DNA of 64,000 nt from an uncultured Eubacteriales bacterium (GCA_949294555.1 CASFHP010000003.1:1-64000); one strand, 5' to 3'; shown: positions 38,186 through 47,781, counted from the first letter of the stretch. Notes: generated from the letters alone by a model not told the origin. Translations and numbers: made by a program.

Positions 38186-38281
38186 GAAACATCCTACCAC
38201 CTTTATTATTCAAGCTGATTATATCATATAAAATCAAAAAAATATAGTCTATCCTTCAAAAGAATAGACTATACATGAATT

Positions 38282-39372
38282 TTATGCAACATTTTTTAAT
38301 ATATCATTTACATTAGAATTTTCATCAAAAAAATCTAAATTAAAGATATCGTGATAATTAGAAATACATTTACAATCTATATTATATCCTAACGGCACTA
38401 AATCACGAAAAATACGATTTATAACGTAATCTAAATTATTATTACAATTAGGTGTTCTTATAATAAAAGTAATGTTCCTTATATTAGTATTTTGTATTTC
38501 TTTTAAAACCAGATATGAATTAGATATATTTTGAAAACTAATAACAGGTAAATTTAAGCTGTCTCTTATAAGATGACCAAGTATAAAGCTATCTGTTAAT
38601 ATGACATTTGTTGTACGATCAGATATATTACTTCGCATGATATAATTTTTAGTAGCTGTTCCATTTATTTTATTGTTACTTGAAAACCAAATATCTTTGG
38701 AATTATTAAATGGTTTATCTAAATGAATTGATAACCCTTGTATATATCCATTTTTGTCATATACAGGTACAAAAAAGCCATCATATCTGTTAAAGAGCCA
38801 ATTAAAATCATCCTCTTGAAAAAATCCTGGTATACCGAGCTAAATCATATTTCTTAGATAGATTATGTGCTATTATTCTTCTTTTAATATAATTTTTAGG
38901 AACTGTACGATAAAGGTTATCCTGAATAGAACTATCTAGCAAACCTATTCTCCTTAAATAGCTTTTATGTTGACCTTCCAATTTTAACATATCTAGTAAA
39001 TCTCTATATACTCTATCTCTTAACTGTATACCTGCTAATAAATTTATAGGACTAATTTCAACTTGAACTTTATTTTGAGAATAGCATTCTCTTTCAAGTA
39101 ATTCTTCATATGCTTTTTGTTTACTAATTCCTCTAACTTTTGCATATAATTCTGTTCCATAACCTCCAGCACCACATCTTACACAATGGTATTTATTATT
39201 TGCAGAATTTAACGATAGTGTGGGAATTTTACTATTTTTATTGTAGCCGACAAAACGGACATATAGCTCTATTTTCATATCCATTTGTTTCAACTATTTC
39301 TAAGCAAAGATGATATGCTATATTTAAAATATTTATATGTTTTTCGACTTCCTTATAATCTGATAAATCCAT
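38282..39372 (-). CDS. CHC2 zinc-finger/Toprim primase (two CGG shifts)
   Basis: A 362-residue DnaG-like protein after shifts at CGG 39249-39247 (Gly 42) and 38837-38835 (Gly 179). The start is ATG 39372, well upstream of any zero-frame start, behind AAAGGAAC. The CHC2 zinc finger is CPFCGYN...YHCVRCGAGG; the first shifted glycine completes CPFCG. The second half reads FFVPVYDKNGYIQGL and ends with a Toprim-like region. It makes primers for element replication or for the transferred strand. Without recoding, only the first 41 residues would be made. Confidence 0.8.
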
Positions 39373-39391
39373 AACTTTGTTCCTTTCTTAC

Positions 39392-39559
39392 TTATTTTCT
39401 TTTCCAATAATAAAATGTTTCATTATTGCACTTTACAACAAACTCTTTTCGATTGATAAAGTTCTTGTTATATTTTTTTATAATTTCTACAAAACTAACT
39501 AGGTCCTCCCAATAAGGAGCAACTAACAATAGTTTCCCATTTTTGTATAATTTAAACAT
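39392..39559 (-). CDS. Small hypothetical protein
   Basis: A 55-residue basic protein with an aromatic-rich core (LLLVAPYWEDLVSFVEI). AGGAGG is well placed before ATG 39559, and spacing to neighbours (14 and 19 bases) fits an operon, so it is likely real. No family is recognised. Confidence 0.55.
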   Translation of the reverse strand: MFKLYKNGKLLLVAPYWEDLVSFVEIIKKYNKNFINRKEFVVKCNNETFYYWKRK

Positions 39560-39573
39560 AGCTAAATAACCTC

Positions 39574-39933
39574 CTATATGCTGATTTCGTACATTCTTTT
39601 AGTTGCATATACATTTAGCAAATATTCCTGTCTTTTACGGTAATCTATTCTTGCAGAGCAATGGTTGCATAATATTTTATTATTTTTGGTTGGCCTTTTA
39701 CCACAACTAGTACATATCCCTTGCTCTTTTAATTTATAATACCTCTCTTTAGACCTAACACGACTTTTTTCTTGTAATTCTTTTTTATGCTTTTTAACAT
39801 ATAATTGCGAACTTTCTCTTGATTTCATGATACATTCAAGACACATTGTATGATTTCTTTCTGCATCTTCTTGGCCACACCTCACGCAGATTTTGTGGCT
39901 TTTATAATATTCATAATTATTTACACTACACAT
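39574..39933 (-). CDS. Zinc-ribbon protein with repeated CxxC motifs
   Basis: A 119-residue protein with two similar zinc-binding units: CVRCGQ...CLEC near the N-terminus and CTSCGK...CNHC near residue 75-95, joined by a very basic helix. This suggests binding of nucleic acid. No named family. Part of the minus-strand element operon. Confidence 0.6.
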   Translation of the reverse strand: MCSVNNYEYYKSHKICVRCGQEDAERNHTMCLECIMKSRESSQLYVKKHKKELQEKSRVRSKERYYKLKEQGICTSCGKRPTKNNKILCNHCSARIDYRKRQEYLLNVYATKRMYEISI

Positions 39934-39949
39934 AATTTTCCTCCCATTT

Positions 39950-40264
39950 TTAAGTATTGTTATTATCTAATATTTCTACGATAGCATCTTCTAAATCATA
40001 ATAATCACTACCATATATACAAGCTTCATCTTGCTCTCCTTCTCTGTCATCATTTGGTATTGTAATATTCTTTTCTTCTAATAACTCTTCAAATTTATCT
40101 AATATTTTTATAGCAATTTTACGATTTTTTTTCATTTTAAATGATTCTCTTTTTTCAATTATCTTCTCTTTAATGGTACTAACAAAAAAAATCAAGGCTA
40201 AAATTACTAATGCAATAATAATTATTATTAGTTCGACTAGTTTTGTAATATCAAAAACAAACAT
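39950..40264 (-). CDS. Membrane-anchored small protein
   Basis: A 104-residue protein with one membrane helix (about residues 8-32), a basic linker and an acidic C-terminus (EDAIVEILDNNNT). GAAGGAGGAATTGGT precedes the start. Unknown function. Confidence 0.55.
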   Translation of the reverse strand: MFVFDITKLVELIIIIIALVILALIFFVSTIKEKIIEKRESFKMKKNRKIAIKILDKFEELLEEKNITIPNDDREGEQDEACIYGSDYYDLEDAIVEILDNNNT

Positions 40265-40309
40265 ACCAATTCCTCCTTCTAATAAATATATTTTTGTAAC
40301 ATTAAATAT

Positions 40310-41194
40310 CTATTGCTCTATACATAAAATCCATCTATTTTCGACCTTTTTAAAATTAGAGTTAGTGTTTAGGGTTTGTCTAATTTTTTCTCTAACAAAG
40401 TTATTATTTTGAGCTTTTTTAGATTTAACTAAAATATTATAAATTTCATCAATAGTGGCCTTATTCTTTAAATATTGAATAGTAGCTTGTACTAAATCTC
40501 TCCAAGTAATATTAGTGCTATTCATAATATTTTCTTTTAAGTTGTTAGTAGTTTTTACATTAAATACCCATATCTTATTTTTCTTAAATACAAGTAAATG
40601 CTCATGTTTTATTGGTATAAAATTATTGTTTGTATATACTTTGTTATTAGACATACAGTTATATTGAATTTTAATAATATGACTTTCTAAATCACCATAC
40701 CAATTCATATCTTTAATAAGGCTGTAATAAACACCTTGCTTTCTTACATCTCCTATAAGTGTTGCGTGTCTACCACCAACAATTAAAGAGTGATAGATTT
40801 TTTCATTTACTATGTTTAATTTTTCTATAAACTCTTCATAAGTCATTTTGTTAGATAAATCATTTTCACAATAAGCGTTTCTTTGTTTTTCATAAGATAT
40901 AATATCCCAGTAGGGAGGGTGGGAAAAAATAAAATCAGCTCCACTTGGAATTTCATCAATTAAAGCATCCCACCCATTGTTTAAATCTAAATGTAAACTG
41001 TTGGATATGTGTAATTCTCTTGCTACATCCTTTCCAGTGCCACCACCACTAAAAACTTCTATGAACCTTTTTGGCCTAGTATTACCTGGATAAAAATGTT
41101 TAAATAATTCTATTAGTACATTACCTGAGCAATTACCTCTATATGAAGAATCTCCATAATTTCCCCTATCAGAAAAACTTATTACACTTTGCAT
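40310..41194 (-). CDS. DNA methyltransferase-like protein
   Basis: A 294-residue protein with a Rossmann methyltransferase core: the SAM-binding EVFSGGGTGKDVA segment and the catalytic-type SHPPYWDI motif, related to the (D/N/S)PPY signature of adenine and cytosine-N4 methylases. A helical C-terminal extension follows. It may protect the element from host restriction after entry. AAAGGAGA precedes the start. Confidence 0.75.
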   Translation of the reverse strand: MQSVISFSDRGNYGDSSYRGNCSGNVLIELFKHFYPGNTRPKRFIEVFSGGGTGKDVARELHISNSLHLDLNNGWDALIDEIPSGADFIFSHPPYWDIISYEKQRNAYCENDLSNKMTYEEFIEKLNIVNEKIYHSLIVGGRHATLIGDVRKQGVYYSLIKDMNWYGDLESHIIKIQYNCMSNNKVYTNNNFIPIKHEHLLVFKKNKIWVFNVKTTNNLKENIMNSTNITWRDLVQATIQYLKNKATIDEIYNILVKSKKAQNNNFVREKIRQTLNTNSNFKKVENRWILCIEQ

Positions 41195-41210
41195 TTTGTT
41201 CTCCTTTCAT

Positions 41211-42065
41211 TTAAGCAGCTATCTGTTGTTCTTCTTGTACTTCAAATTCTTCAAGTTTCTTTATAAAATCAGTTGCACAGCTTTTAATTTTTTTACCTAA
41301 ATCAATCAAAATCTTGGTATCACCATTGGCATATTGTGTAATATAATTAAAACTACACATTGAATTGTCTATTCCAAAATAATCTGCAACCATATAGGCA
41401 ACAGATTCGACAAAAACTTCTGATAGGTTTCTATCTATTTTATAATCAAAATCATCATATAGACCATGTGTCAGTTCATGTAATAACACAGCAGTTTTAG
41501 CGTCAATAGACATTCTTTTTTCGATTGATATTTCTTTATGTTTAGGACTGTAATACCCTTTTACACCTTGTTCAAGTTCTTTTTCATATATTGGAAATTT
41601 ACTAAATTGCTTTAACTTATCAAAAAAAGAACCCATATTTTCACTATCAAGCATTTTAACTTCTAGTGGCATTGGTTCTCCAATAGTTTCAGATATATCA
41701 TATACATATACTGATTTATACGCTATATAGGTATAAGTCTGTTCTTCTTCAACTTCTTTTCCATCAACAATTTTTTTGACTTTTGTTTTTCCTTGTTTTG
41801 GCATACCAGCAGTTATTTGTATCCTTTTAGCATCTTTTATCAATTCTCGACCTAACTCTTTCCATTTAGCTTTTCCAGCAACATATGTAGCATCTGGAAA
41901 TTGACTAAATATTAGTATGGTATTATTAAAACTGTATTTTGTAAATTGATTTTGGAATTTTAGATACTTTTCATATTCTCCATTTCGGATAATGTTTCGC
42001 ACATTGCAAACAACCTTATCATAGATTTCTTTTGCCTTATTTATTCTATTTATTTTAGATGTCAT
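41211..42065 (-). CDS. ArdC-like ssDNA-binding protein with metallopeptidase motif
   Basis: A 284-residue protein with an ArdC N-terminal domain (YEKYLKFQNQFTKYSFNNTILIF) and an HELTH zinc motif in LLHELTHGLYDD. ArdC-type proteins bind single-stranded DNA and protect incoming DNA. ATG 42065 follows GGAGG and is better than the upstream ATG. Located between the methyltransferase and PcfJ. Confidence 0.82.
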   Translation of the reverse strand: MTSKINRINKAKEIYDKVVCNVRNIIRNGEYEKYLKFQNQFTKYSFNNTILIFSQFPDATYVAGKAKWKELGRELIKDAKRIQITAGMPKQGKTKVKKIVDGKEVEEEQTYTYIAYKSVYVYDISETIGEPMPLEVKMLDSENMGSFFDKLKQFSKFPIYEKELEQGVKGYYSPKHKEISIEKRMSIDAKTAVLLHELTHGLYDDFDYKIDRNLSEVFVESVAYMVADYFGIDNSMCSFNYITQYANGDTKILIDLGKKIKSCATDFIKKLEEFEVQEEQQIAA

Positions 42066-42084
42066 TTTTAATTTCCTCCTTTTT

Positions 42085-43656
42085 TTAAGCAACCATCTTT
42101 TTAAGATTATACTTGATGACTTTTGTTTTTTGCTTATTATTATATTTTTCTTTTTGTTCTATGAAATTTCTAAAACCAGCCCATTTATCAATAAATTCTA
42201 ATTGTTCCTCTGTAAAATCTTTTGAATGATGAGATAATTCTTTTTGTGATACTCTTCCATATCTATATTCTAATGTTATAAATGAGTGTTTTATATCATC
42301 TAATTTTCGTATAAAATATATTTCTGTTTCTCCTTTTATATAAGGCTGAGTATATGAAGAATAAACACAATTTTCTTGTTGATCTCCTTCATCTTTCAAA
42401 TCATCTATGCTAGGAGCAGGGAAAATAATATATTTATCGTCTTTATAAGTATATTTAGATAATTCTAAGTATCTTAAATATGCGGCAAATTGTGTCTCCA
42501 TATCTTCATCAACTTTAATTCTTTTTTGTAATTTATCGTGTCTTGCAATTAAATTTCTTGGAAATAAATCTTTTTTAGATTTATAATTTAAAGTTAATTC
42601 TTTAGCCATTTTTAGATAATCACGATAAATATATAATTCTTTTAAGCCTTTAGGATAATTTTTTAATTTTCTTAAAGGTATAAATTTTCCTATTTCTTTA
42701 AGTACCGTCATGTTAGTACAATCTATTGAATTTCCAGCGCTTTCAAATTCGTCCAAAATTTGCTCTTTTACTAATACTTTTAAATAATTTATATTAATCC
42801 ATTTATATTTTTGTAGTATTTGAATATCTGCTTTTTGAAATAATTGAAGTAATTGTAAATCTTTATATGTAATATTTTTTTCTTGCATGAATGATAGAAA
42901 ACTTTTAGGAACACCAAATCTTTTTTGAAAACTACCACTTTTGTTTAAGGTTTTAGAATAGAAACATAAATTGTATAATTTCATTTTCCATAAGAGTTCA
43001 AAACTTTCATATGCTGCTAATTGTAAAGCATCTAAGTAGTTATAGCCATAATAAGAAAATCTGTCTAAAAACTCTGCTATTGGTGCATATTCCAAGTTGG
43101 TACTTTTTATTAACCTTTTTTTATTATAAGGATATGTAGGATAGTTTGTAAAATGTCTCTGGCCTCTATATTTGTACCATTGCAGTTCTTTATATCCATG
43201 ATAGACAACCATATCACCATACATTCCTATTGCAACATTATTGCCTATAAACTTTCCTATTTTAGGTAAAATTCTTGCATATTCTATACAATGCCTAGTA
43301 ATCTTCTTATCATTATCTTTAAAATAGGAATATATCTCAAATACTCTGATGACAATTTGTTTATCCATTCTTTGTACTAAGATTACAGATTGAATAAAAT
43401 ATTTTTTATAATAATTCATACCATATACTTTAAGCTCTTTTTTACAATGTGGGCAAACTACATAATCACGGACTTTTACAGTTTTATCATTAAATGTTTT
43501 TTCGCAATGAGTACAAAATAATTCTTTTGTTTTGCTATCTTTTATAATCAAATGATGATGACTAGAATGTTCTTCTATAAACTCATCCCAATATTTTGGA
43601 AGTTTACACTTTCTATCTATTTTTTTCATTAAAATATCTATTTTTTCTTGTTTCAT
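42085..43656 (-). CDS. pcfJ: PcfJ-domain protein
   Basis: A 523-residue protein with an N-terminal zinc ribbon (CTHCEKTF...CPHCKKEL) and a C-terminal PcfJ domain (about 380-520, with AAPSIDDLKDEG, QENCVYSSY and FITLEYRYGRVSQ). PcfJ is found on pCF10-type conjugative systems next to pcfK; its biochemistry is unknown. The start overlaps the PcfK stop by four bases. Confidence 0.82.
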   Translation of the reverse strand: MKQEKIDILMKKIDRKCKLPKYWDEFIEEHSSHHHLIIKDSKTKELFCTHCEKTFNDKTVKVRDYVVCPHCKKELKVYGMNYYKKYFIQSVILVQRMDKQIVIRVFEIYSYFKDNDKKITRHCIEYARILPKIGKFIGNNVAIGMYGDMVVYHGYKELQWYKYRGQRHFTNYPTYPYNKKRLIKSTNLEYAPIAEFLDRFSYYGYNYLDALQLAAYESFELLWKMKLYNLCFYSKTLNKSGSFQKRFGVPKSFLSFMQEKNITYKDLQLLQLFQKADIQILQKYKWININYLKVLVKEQILDEFESAGNSIDCTNMTVLKEIGKFIPLRKLKNYPKGLKELYIYRDYLKMAKELTLNYKSKKDLFPRNLIARHDKLQKRIKVDEDMETQFAAYLRYLELSKYTYKDDKYIIFPAPSIDDLKDEGDQQENCVYSSYTQPYIKGETEIYFIRKLDDIKHSFITLEYRYGRVSQKELSHHSKDFTEEQLEFIDKWAGFRNFIEQKEKYNNKQKTKVIKYNLKKMVA

Positions 43657-44072
43657 CCAGCCACACCTCCAAATAAGGAAAGTTGGGTAGTTTCTTTCTT
43701 TTTTTCTATTTCTTTTTTGGCCTTTTCTAATGAAACTACATTATTTTTAGTATTAGAACCTTTAGACGATTTTTTTGTATTTGATTTTGTTTTAGTTGTT
43801 TCTTTATGCTCTATTCCTAAAAATAAATCAGGAAATGAGAAATACATAACGGCCCAGGAATAGACTACTTCATTAGTAATATAGTTCCAACCGTTTTTCA
43901 TATATTTTCTTGCCTTATTTTTTATAAATTTACACATTCCTTCAAGTGTTTTTTCTTCTTTTAGATAATCTTCTTCTATGTCTTCACGAGTTAATAAGTA
44001 TTCTACTGTTTGTACTAAAGCTTTGTCTTCTTGATCTTTTACTTGTTCTTTTAATCTTTCAAAACCAGTCAT
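43653..44072 (-). CDS. pcfK: PcfK-like protein (AcrIIA9-related family)
   Basis: A 139-residue protein with a helical N-terminal domain (TLEGMCKFIKNKARKYM, VVYSWAVMYF), a lysine-rich linker and the final LSLFGGVAG. This is the PcfK layout. Some members of the same family (AcrIIA9) inhibit Cas9, so an anti-CRISPR role is possible but unproven here. GGAAGGAG precedes the start. Coupled to pcfJ. Confidence 0.7.
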   Translation of the reverse strand: MTGFERLKEQVKDQEDKALVQTVEYLLTREDIEEDYLKEEKTLEGMCKFIKNKARKYMKNGWNYITNEVVYSWAVMYFSFPDLFLGIEHKETTKTKSNTKKSSKGSNTKNNVVSLEKAKKEIEKKKETTQLSLFGGVAG

Positions 44073-44074
44073 AA

Positions 44075-44752
44075 TTAAATTTCTCCTTCCATTCGTGTAT
44101 CTATATCGGCTAAGTTTCTACCTTTTTTCTTACCTTCTTCAAAGCAATAAGAATCTGTTATATATGTTGTTCTATTACGGTGAAAACCAGTAAATTGAAT
44201 ATTTTTCATAAAATTTATTACATCTTGATTGATAATAACTAAAGATAATTCAGAATTTGACTTTTGTTCTTCAAACTTTTCAGATAGGCCTTTAATGAAA
44301 CCAAAAGCATATTCTCGCTTGTATTTATTTCTATTAGAAGGTGTTATATACTCTACATTGTAATTTTCTTTAAAAAAGATTTTGAAACTATTTAAGATAG
44401 CTTGTTTTGCATATAGATATACTCTTTTTGATATTTGGATATCTTCTTTTGCACCGACAACAATTAACTTTTTATTTTGATAATAAACATCACATCTAAA
44501 ATTTTTTGCTATAACTATCATTAAGCGTCTTTTCCATTTATCATTGTTCATTTCATTTTCAGCTTTTTCTGTAATAACTTCTGTGTCTTTACTTTCATTT
44601 TCATTTAAAAAAGTATCTACATCTTCTTGGGTAATTTGATATTTTGCCATAAGTCTTTGTGCTGCTAAAATTGCACTTTGTGCTTCATTTTCATTGTTAT
44701 TATTAGTACCTAATTGTAGTGTTTTAGATATTTTTTCTAATATTTGATTCAT
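44075..44752 (-). CDS. DUF2786-domain protein
   Basis: A 225-residue protein whose first 45 residues match DUF2786 (ILEKISKTLQLG, NENEAQSAILAAQRLMAKY), followed by a larger alpha/beta domain with paired Cys/Asp residues. Such proteins are common on phages and elements and are of unknown role. The start overlaps the next upstream gene by four bases. Confidence 0.65.
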   Translation of the reverse strand: MNQILEKISKTLQLGTNNNNENEAQSAILAAQRLMAKYQITQEDVDTFLNENESKDTEVITEKAENEMNNDKWKRRLMIVIAKNFRCDVYYQNKKLIVVGAKEDIQISKRVYLYAKQAILNSFKIFFKENYNVEYITPSNRNKYKREYAFGFIKGLSEKFEEQKSNSELSLVIINQDVINFMKNIQFTGFHRNRTTYITDSYCFEEGKKKGRNLADIDTRMEGEI

Positions 44753-45150
44753 GCTGATTTTTCCTCCATTCTTTTAAATCTTGTATATAAATCATCTTTT
44801 GATGATTGTTCCATATATTTTAGGTAGTTTATTTCTCCATACCTATAAATCTTGTTTACTTTTTCGCGTTGAACTTCTTTTATGACTTCATCTAATTCTG
44901 TATAGTCGAAAAAATAAGAAATAAGGCCATCTCTATTGATAGCCCTATTACCTTTATAATTTTTCATAACATTAAATCTGTAATGATATCTTTTTCTTCC
45001 ATTATGGTCTGCAATGCGAATACCACAAGCTACACCATAGTCCAGCTTTAAGTATATTGAACTTGTTGTAACAGAATTATAACGGTGAACAATAAATCCT
45101 AAATTTAGTAATCTATTTATTAGAATTTCAGCGACTTCTTTGCCAGTCAT
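44749..45150 (-). CDS. Hypothetical element protein
   Basis: A 133-residue alpha/beta protein with an N-terminal helix (TGKEVAEILINRLLNLGFIV) and a strand-rich middle. The start overlaps the upstream stop by one base. Unknown family. Confidence 0.55.
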   Translation of the reverse strand: MTGKEVAEILINRLLNLGFIVHRYNSVTTSSIYLKLDYGVACGIRIADHNGRKRYHYRFNVMKNYKGNRAINRDGLISYFFDYTELDEVIKEVQREKVNKIYRYGEINYLKYMEQSSKDDLYTRFKRMEEKSA

Positions 45151-45428
45151 TATGCTGCCTCTTTCTGTATTTGATCTTCTTGTAGATATTTCTGCTTGTC
45201 AATCTTTTCTGTAATTAGTTTTAATTGAGCTTTAATAAAAATCACTCTGCTTTCTGGAACATTTATTTCTGATACTCTTGCAATTTTTTCACCATAGGCT
45301 GTTGGAGCAACAACTAAATCTCCGACAGATAGGGGAATGGCTGTAATATAAGAGTATGGTCTTCCACTAAATGTTTTAGGTGTATATTTATCTTCGTACT
45401 TTACACTTATTATATTTGTTGTTTCCAT
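45150..45428 (-). CDS. Hypothetical beta-rich protein
   Basis: A 92-residue protein with an SH3-like or KOW-like strand-rich core (VGDLVVAPTAYGEKIARVSEINVP). ATG 45428 follows AAAGGAGG and is preferred. Unknown function; some such small proteins bind RNA. Confidence 0.5.
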   Translation of the reverse strand: METTNIISVKYEDKYTPKTFSGRPYSYITAIPLSVGDLVVAPTAYGEKIARVSEINVPESRVIFIKAQLKLITEKIDKQKYLQEDQIQKEAA

Positions 45429-45507
45429 ATGTAAACCCTCCTTTATTTTTGTTAATCTAAACACTTATTGTTTTCATTTTTTGAATTACTCTTTATCAAA
45501 TTTATAT

Positions 45508-45921
45508 TTAGGCATACTTTTGATATAATTTATTGAAATTTTTAATGTCATTGCTTATTTCGTTATTATCGACCATATCAAAAAATGTATCTGTGTCAAA
45601 TACTTTAATATTTTTAGGTTCAGTATCTGTCGTTTGCAATAACACTAATCTGTCAATAATTTCTTCTCTAAAAACAGGATTTGCTTTATTTAAAAAGCAA
45701 CCAAAAGTAGTTATAACAGGACCACTTATACCAGGCATAAAAAATGACATATCTGCAGTATGTCCTGTTTTAGTAGATTCAAGCATGATAAAGTCAGCTA
45801 TATCACTTTTTTTAATGATACATCTATTACCTAAACTAGTTTCAACAAATAAAATGCCATCTTCATCAAGTATTTTTAGAAACTCTTTTTTGCTATATTT
45901 GTTATAATTTATATTTTCCAT
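45508..45921 (-). CDS. Hypothetical element protein
   Basis: A 137-residue alpha/beta protein with no named family. GAAAGGAG precedes the start. It follows ssb by 14 bases. In ribosomal operons the gene after rpsF-ssb is rpsR, but this protein shows no S18 features. Confidence 0.5.
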   Translation of the reverse strand: MENINYNKYSKKEFLKILDEDGILFVETSLGNRCIIKKSDIADFIMLESTKTGHTADMSFFMPGISGPVITTFGCFLNKANPVFREEIIDRLVLLQTTDTEPKNIKVFDTDTFFDMVDNNEISNDIKNFNKLYQKYA

Positions 45922-45935
45922 AGACAGCTCCTTTC

Positions 45936-46358
45936 TTAAAATGGAAGATCATCACCATCAGAAATAAAACCTTCTGATGTGTCTTTTTCCTTTAAATCTT
46001 CGCTTATAGTTTCTTGTGTGTTATCACTTCTTATTTTGTCAAAGCTATCTGCAAAAGATATTTCTTCAGCAATAACTTCCGTTATATATCTTCTAATACC
46101 ATTTTTATCCTCATAGTTCCTAGTTTGTAATCTACCTAATACACATATTTGAGTACCTTGTTTTAAAAACTTTTCTACAAAATCTGCAAGTTTAGAATAT
46201 ACAACTATATTAAAGAAATCTGCTTGTCTTTCTTCTCCTTGTTTTACATATCTTCTATTTACTGCTAAGCTAAATGTAGCAATTTTTGTGTTATTTGTTT
46301 GTGAATATTTGATTTCCGGGTTTTTGCTTAATCTTCCTAGTAATATTGTTTTGTTCAT
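45936..46358 (-). CDS. ssb: Single-stranded DNA-binding protein
   Basis: A 140-residue SSB with the OB fold (NKTILLGRLSKNPEIKY, TFSLAVNRRY, DFFNIVVYSKLADFVEKFLKQG, VLGRLQTRNYEDKNG) and the acidic tail ending DGDDLPF for partner binding. It coats the transferred or replicating strand. It follows an S6-type gene, the same order as in the chromosomal rpsF-ssb operon of Firmicutes. Confidence 0.92.
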   Translation of the reverse strand: MNKTILLGRLSKNPEIKYSQTNNTKIATFSLAVNRRYVKQGEERQADFFNIVVYSKLADFVEKFLKQGTQICVLGRLQTRNYEDKNGIRRYITEVIAEEISFADSFDKIRSDNTQETISEDLKEKDTSEGFISDGDDLPF

Positions 46359-46379
46359 AATTCAATTCCTTCCTTTCTT

Positions 46380-46664
46380 TTAAACCTCTCTTTTTACAGT
46401 TATAAATTTTAGTATATTTTCATTTATTCTGTAATTTCTTTCTAATTCAGGTACAACACTAGCCTTTCCGTTGAAATAAATTATATAGAAATAAGCATAT
46501 TCATATTTTCTAATTTCATAAGCTAATTTCTTTTTACCTAAATTTTCCTCATCTGATATTTTTGCATTTTTATTAAGATATTGTTTTATTGTGTCTACAA
46601 CAGCATTTCTTTGCTCTTCTGTAATGTCATCTTTCATCAAAAAAATTGTTTCGTAATTATTCAT
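46380..46664 (-). CDS. Ribosomal protein bS6-like protein
   Basis: A 94-residue protein with the full bS6 pattern and length: NNYETIFLMK start, the LGKKKLAYEIRK strand, YAYFYIIYF and ELERNYRINENILKFI at the end. bS6 binds with bS18 on the 30S platform. ATG 46664 follows AGGAGG. Presence next to ssb suggests capture of a host rpsF-ssb pair. An S6 copy on a mobile element whose own genes need unusual decoding is notable. Confidence 0.75.
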   Translation of the reverse strand: MNNYETIFLMKDDITEEQRNAVVDTIKQYLNKNAKISDEENLGKKKLAYEIRKYEYAYFYIIYFNGKASVVPELERNYRINENILKFITVKREV

Positions 46665-46678
46665 GACTAAAAACCTCC

Positions 46679-47323
46679 TTAAATCATTGATTTTTCTTGT
46701 ATTAATAATTCTTGACCTACATTTATGTTGTCGCCCAATGTAAATTGTACTTTCCAATACTTTCTTAGTTCATTTTCAATGTCTTTCATATTTTTTAATT
46801 CTCTGACAGTATGAAAGCCTTTTACATACACATATTCTTGTATTTTTTTGACTGCGATCTCAAATAGTCTGTCTATGTCTTCACTCATAGCAAGTATATC
46901 TGACTCAGAAAAAGGTAATTTAAGATTTTTGCTAATTAACATATAGACTTTTTTTGATGCTGATATAGGTTCAAAATAATTAACCTTTGGTGAATGTTTA
47001 AATGGATTTCTAACTTTTCTTAAAATTGGTAAAGTGTTCTTTTGTGCCTCATTGTTAACAATAAAGTTGAAGATAACATTGCTATTAGACTTTAAAATAT
47101 TTTTGATTTGTGCTATTTTCTTTTCATTTGAATCTATCTCAAATTTTATATGATACCCTTCTTCAAATTTCTTTACAGGATAGTCTAACTTACGTTTTCC
47201 TAAAAAGTAGGTCTTGTTTACTCTGCTTTTTTGTTCAAAAAGACTTACAATTCCTCCTTGAATAAAATCAATTTTTCTTTTGCTAATGTTTGGGTTTAGT
47301 ACAACCATTGCTAAATATTTCAT
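46679..47323 (-). CDS. Second S6-like protein with C-terminal extension
   Basis: A 214-residue protein. Its first 92 residues again follow the S6 layout (KYLAMVVLNPNISKRK, FLGKRKLDYPVKK, EGYHIKFEI, SNSNVIFNFIVNNE). The rest (about 95-214) is a helical extension with no family I recognise. GGAAGGAATTATATT precedes the start. Two S6-type proteins in tandem suggests duplication and divergence. It might compete with or replace host S6 on ribosomes; that is inference. Confidence 0.65.
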   Translation of the reverse strand: MKYLAMVVLNPNISKRKIDFIQGGIVSLFEQKSRVNKTYFLGKRKLDYPVKKFEEGYHIKFEIDSNEKKIAQIKNILKSNSNVIFNFIVNNEAQKNTLPILRKVRNPFKHSPKVNYFEPISASKKVYMLISKNLKLPFSESDILAMSEDIDRLFEIAVKKIQEYVYVKGFHTVRELKNMKDIENELRKYWKVQFTLGDNINVGQELLIQEKSMI

Positions 47324-47346
47324 AATATAATTCCTTCCTTTCTTAC

Positions 47347-47763
47347 TTATGCTGCATTTTTAAAGATAACCTCTTTATTATGCTTTCTATTTTTAACTTT
47401 CATTTTTCTTTGTCTGTAATAGTATTCTTCCAAAAATTCCTCTTTGTATCTTGCTATTTTCTTTTCATGCTTCGCAAGTTTAAACATATTGTAAAATTCT
47501 CTTGTATCTTTTCTTTTCATTGAAGTAAGCTTTTTATTTTTTATAGAAACAACTAAAAAAGTTCCGTATAAGATATATCCTTGATAAATTCTGTTGAACT
47601 CATCATTTCCTGCATTTTGATTAGCAATAATTATGTTGTTTTTATTTACTCTTATTTTTAATAAATCATTACCTATTAAAGCTCTTACAAATTTTAAACT
47701 TCCTGGTATTTTAACTCTTTGTACCTCTTTATTTGGCATTACTAATAAACATTTTATTTTCAT
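47347..47763 (-). CDS. DUF3846-like protein
   Basis: A 138-residue protein whose first 75 residues resemble DUF3846 (LVMPNKEVQRVKIPG, VRALIGNDLLKIRV, NQNAGNDEFNR, ILYGTFLVV). A basic helical tail follows. Common on Firmicute elements next to PcfJ-type genes, unknown function. GAAAGGAAGATTTAC precedes the start. Confidence 0.6.
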   Translation of the reverse strand: MKIKCLLVMPNKEVQRVKIPGSLKFVRALIGNDLLKIRVNKNNIIIANQNAGNDEFNRIYQGYILYGTFLVVSIKNKKLTSMKRKDTREFYNMFKLAKHEKKIARYKEEFLEEYYYRQRKMKVKNRKHNKEVIFKNAA

Positions 47764-47781
47764 ATGTAAATCTTCCTTTCT

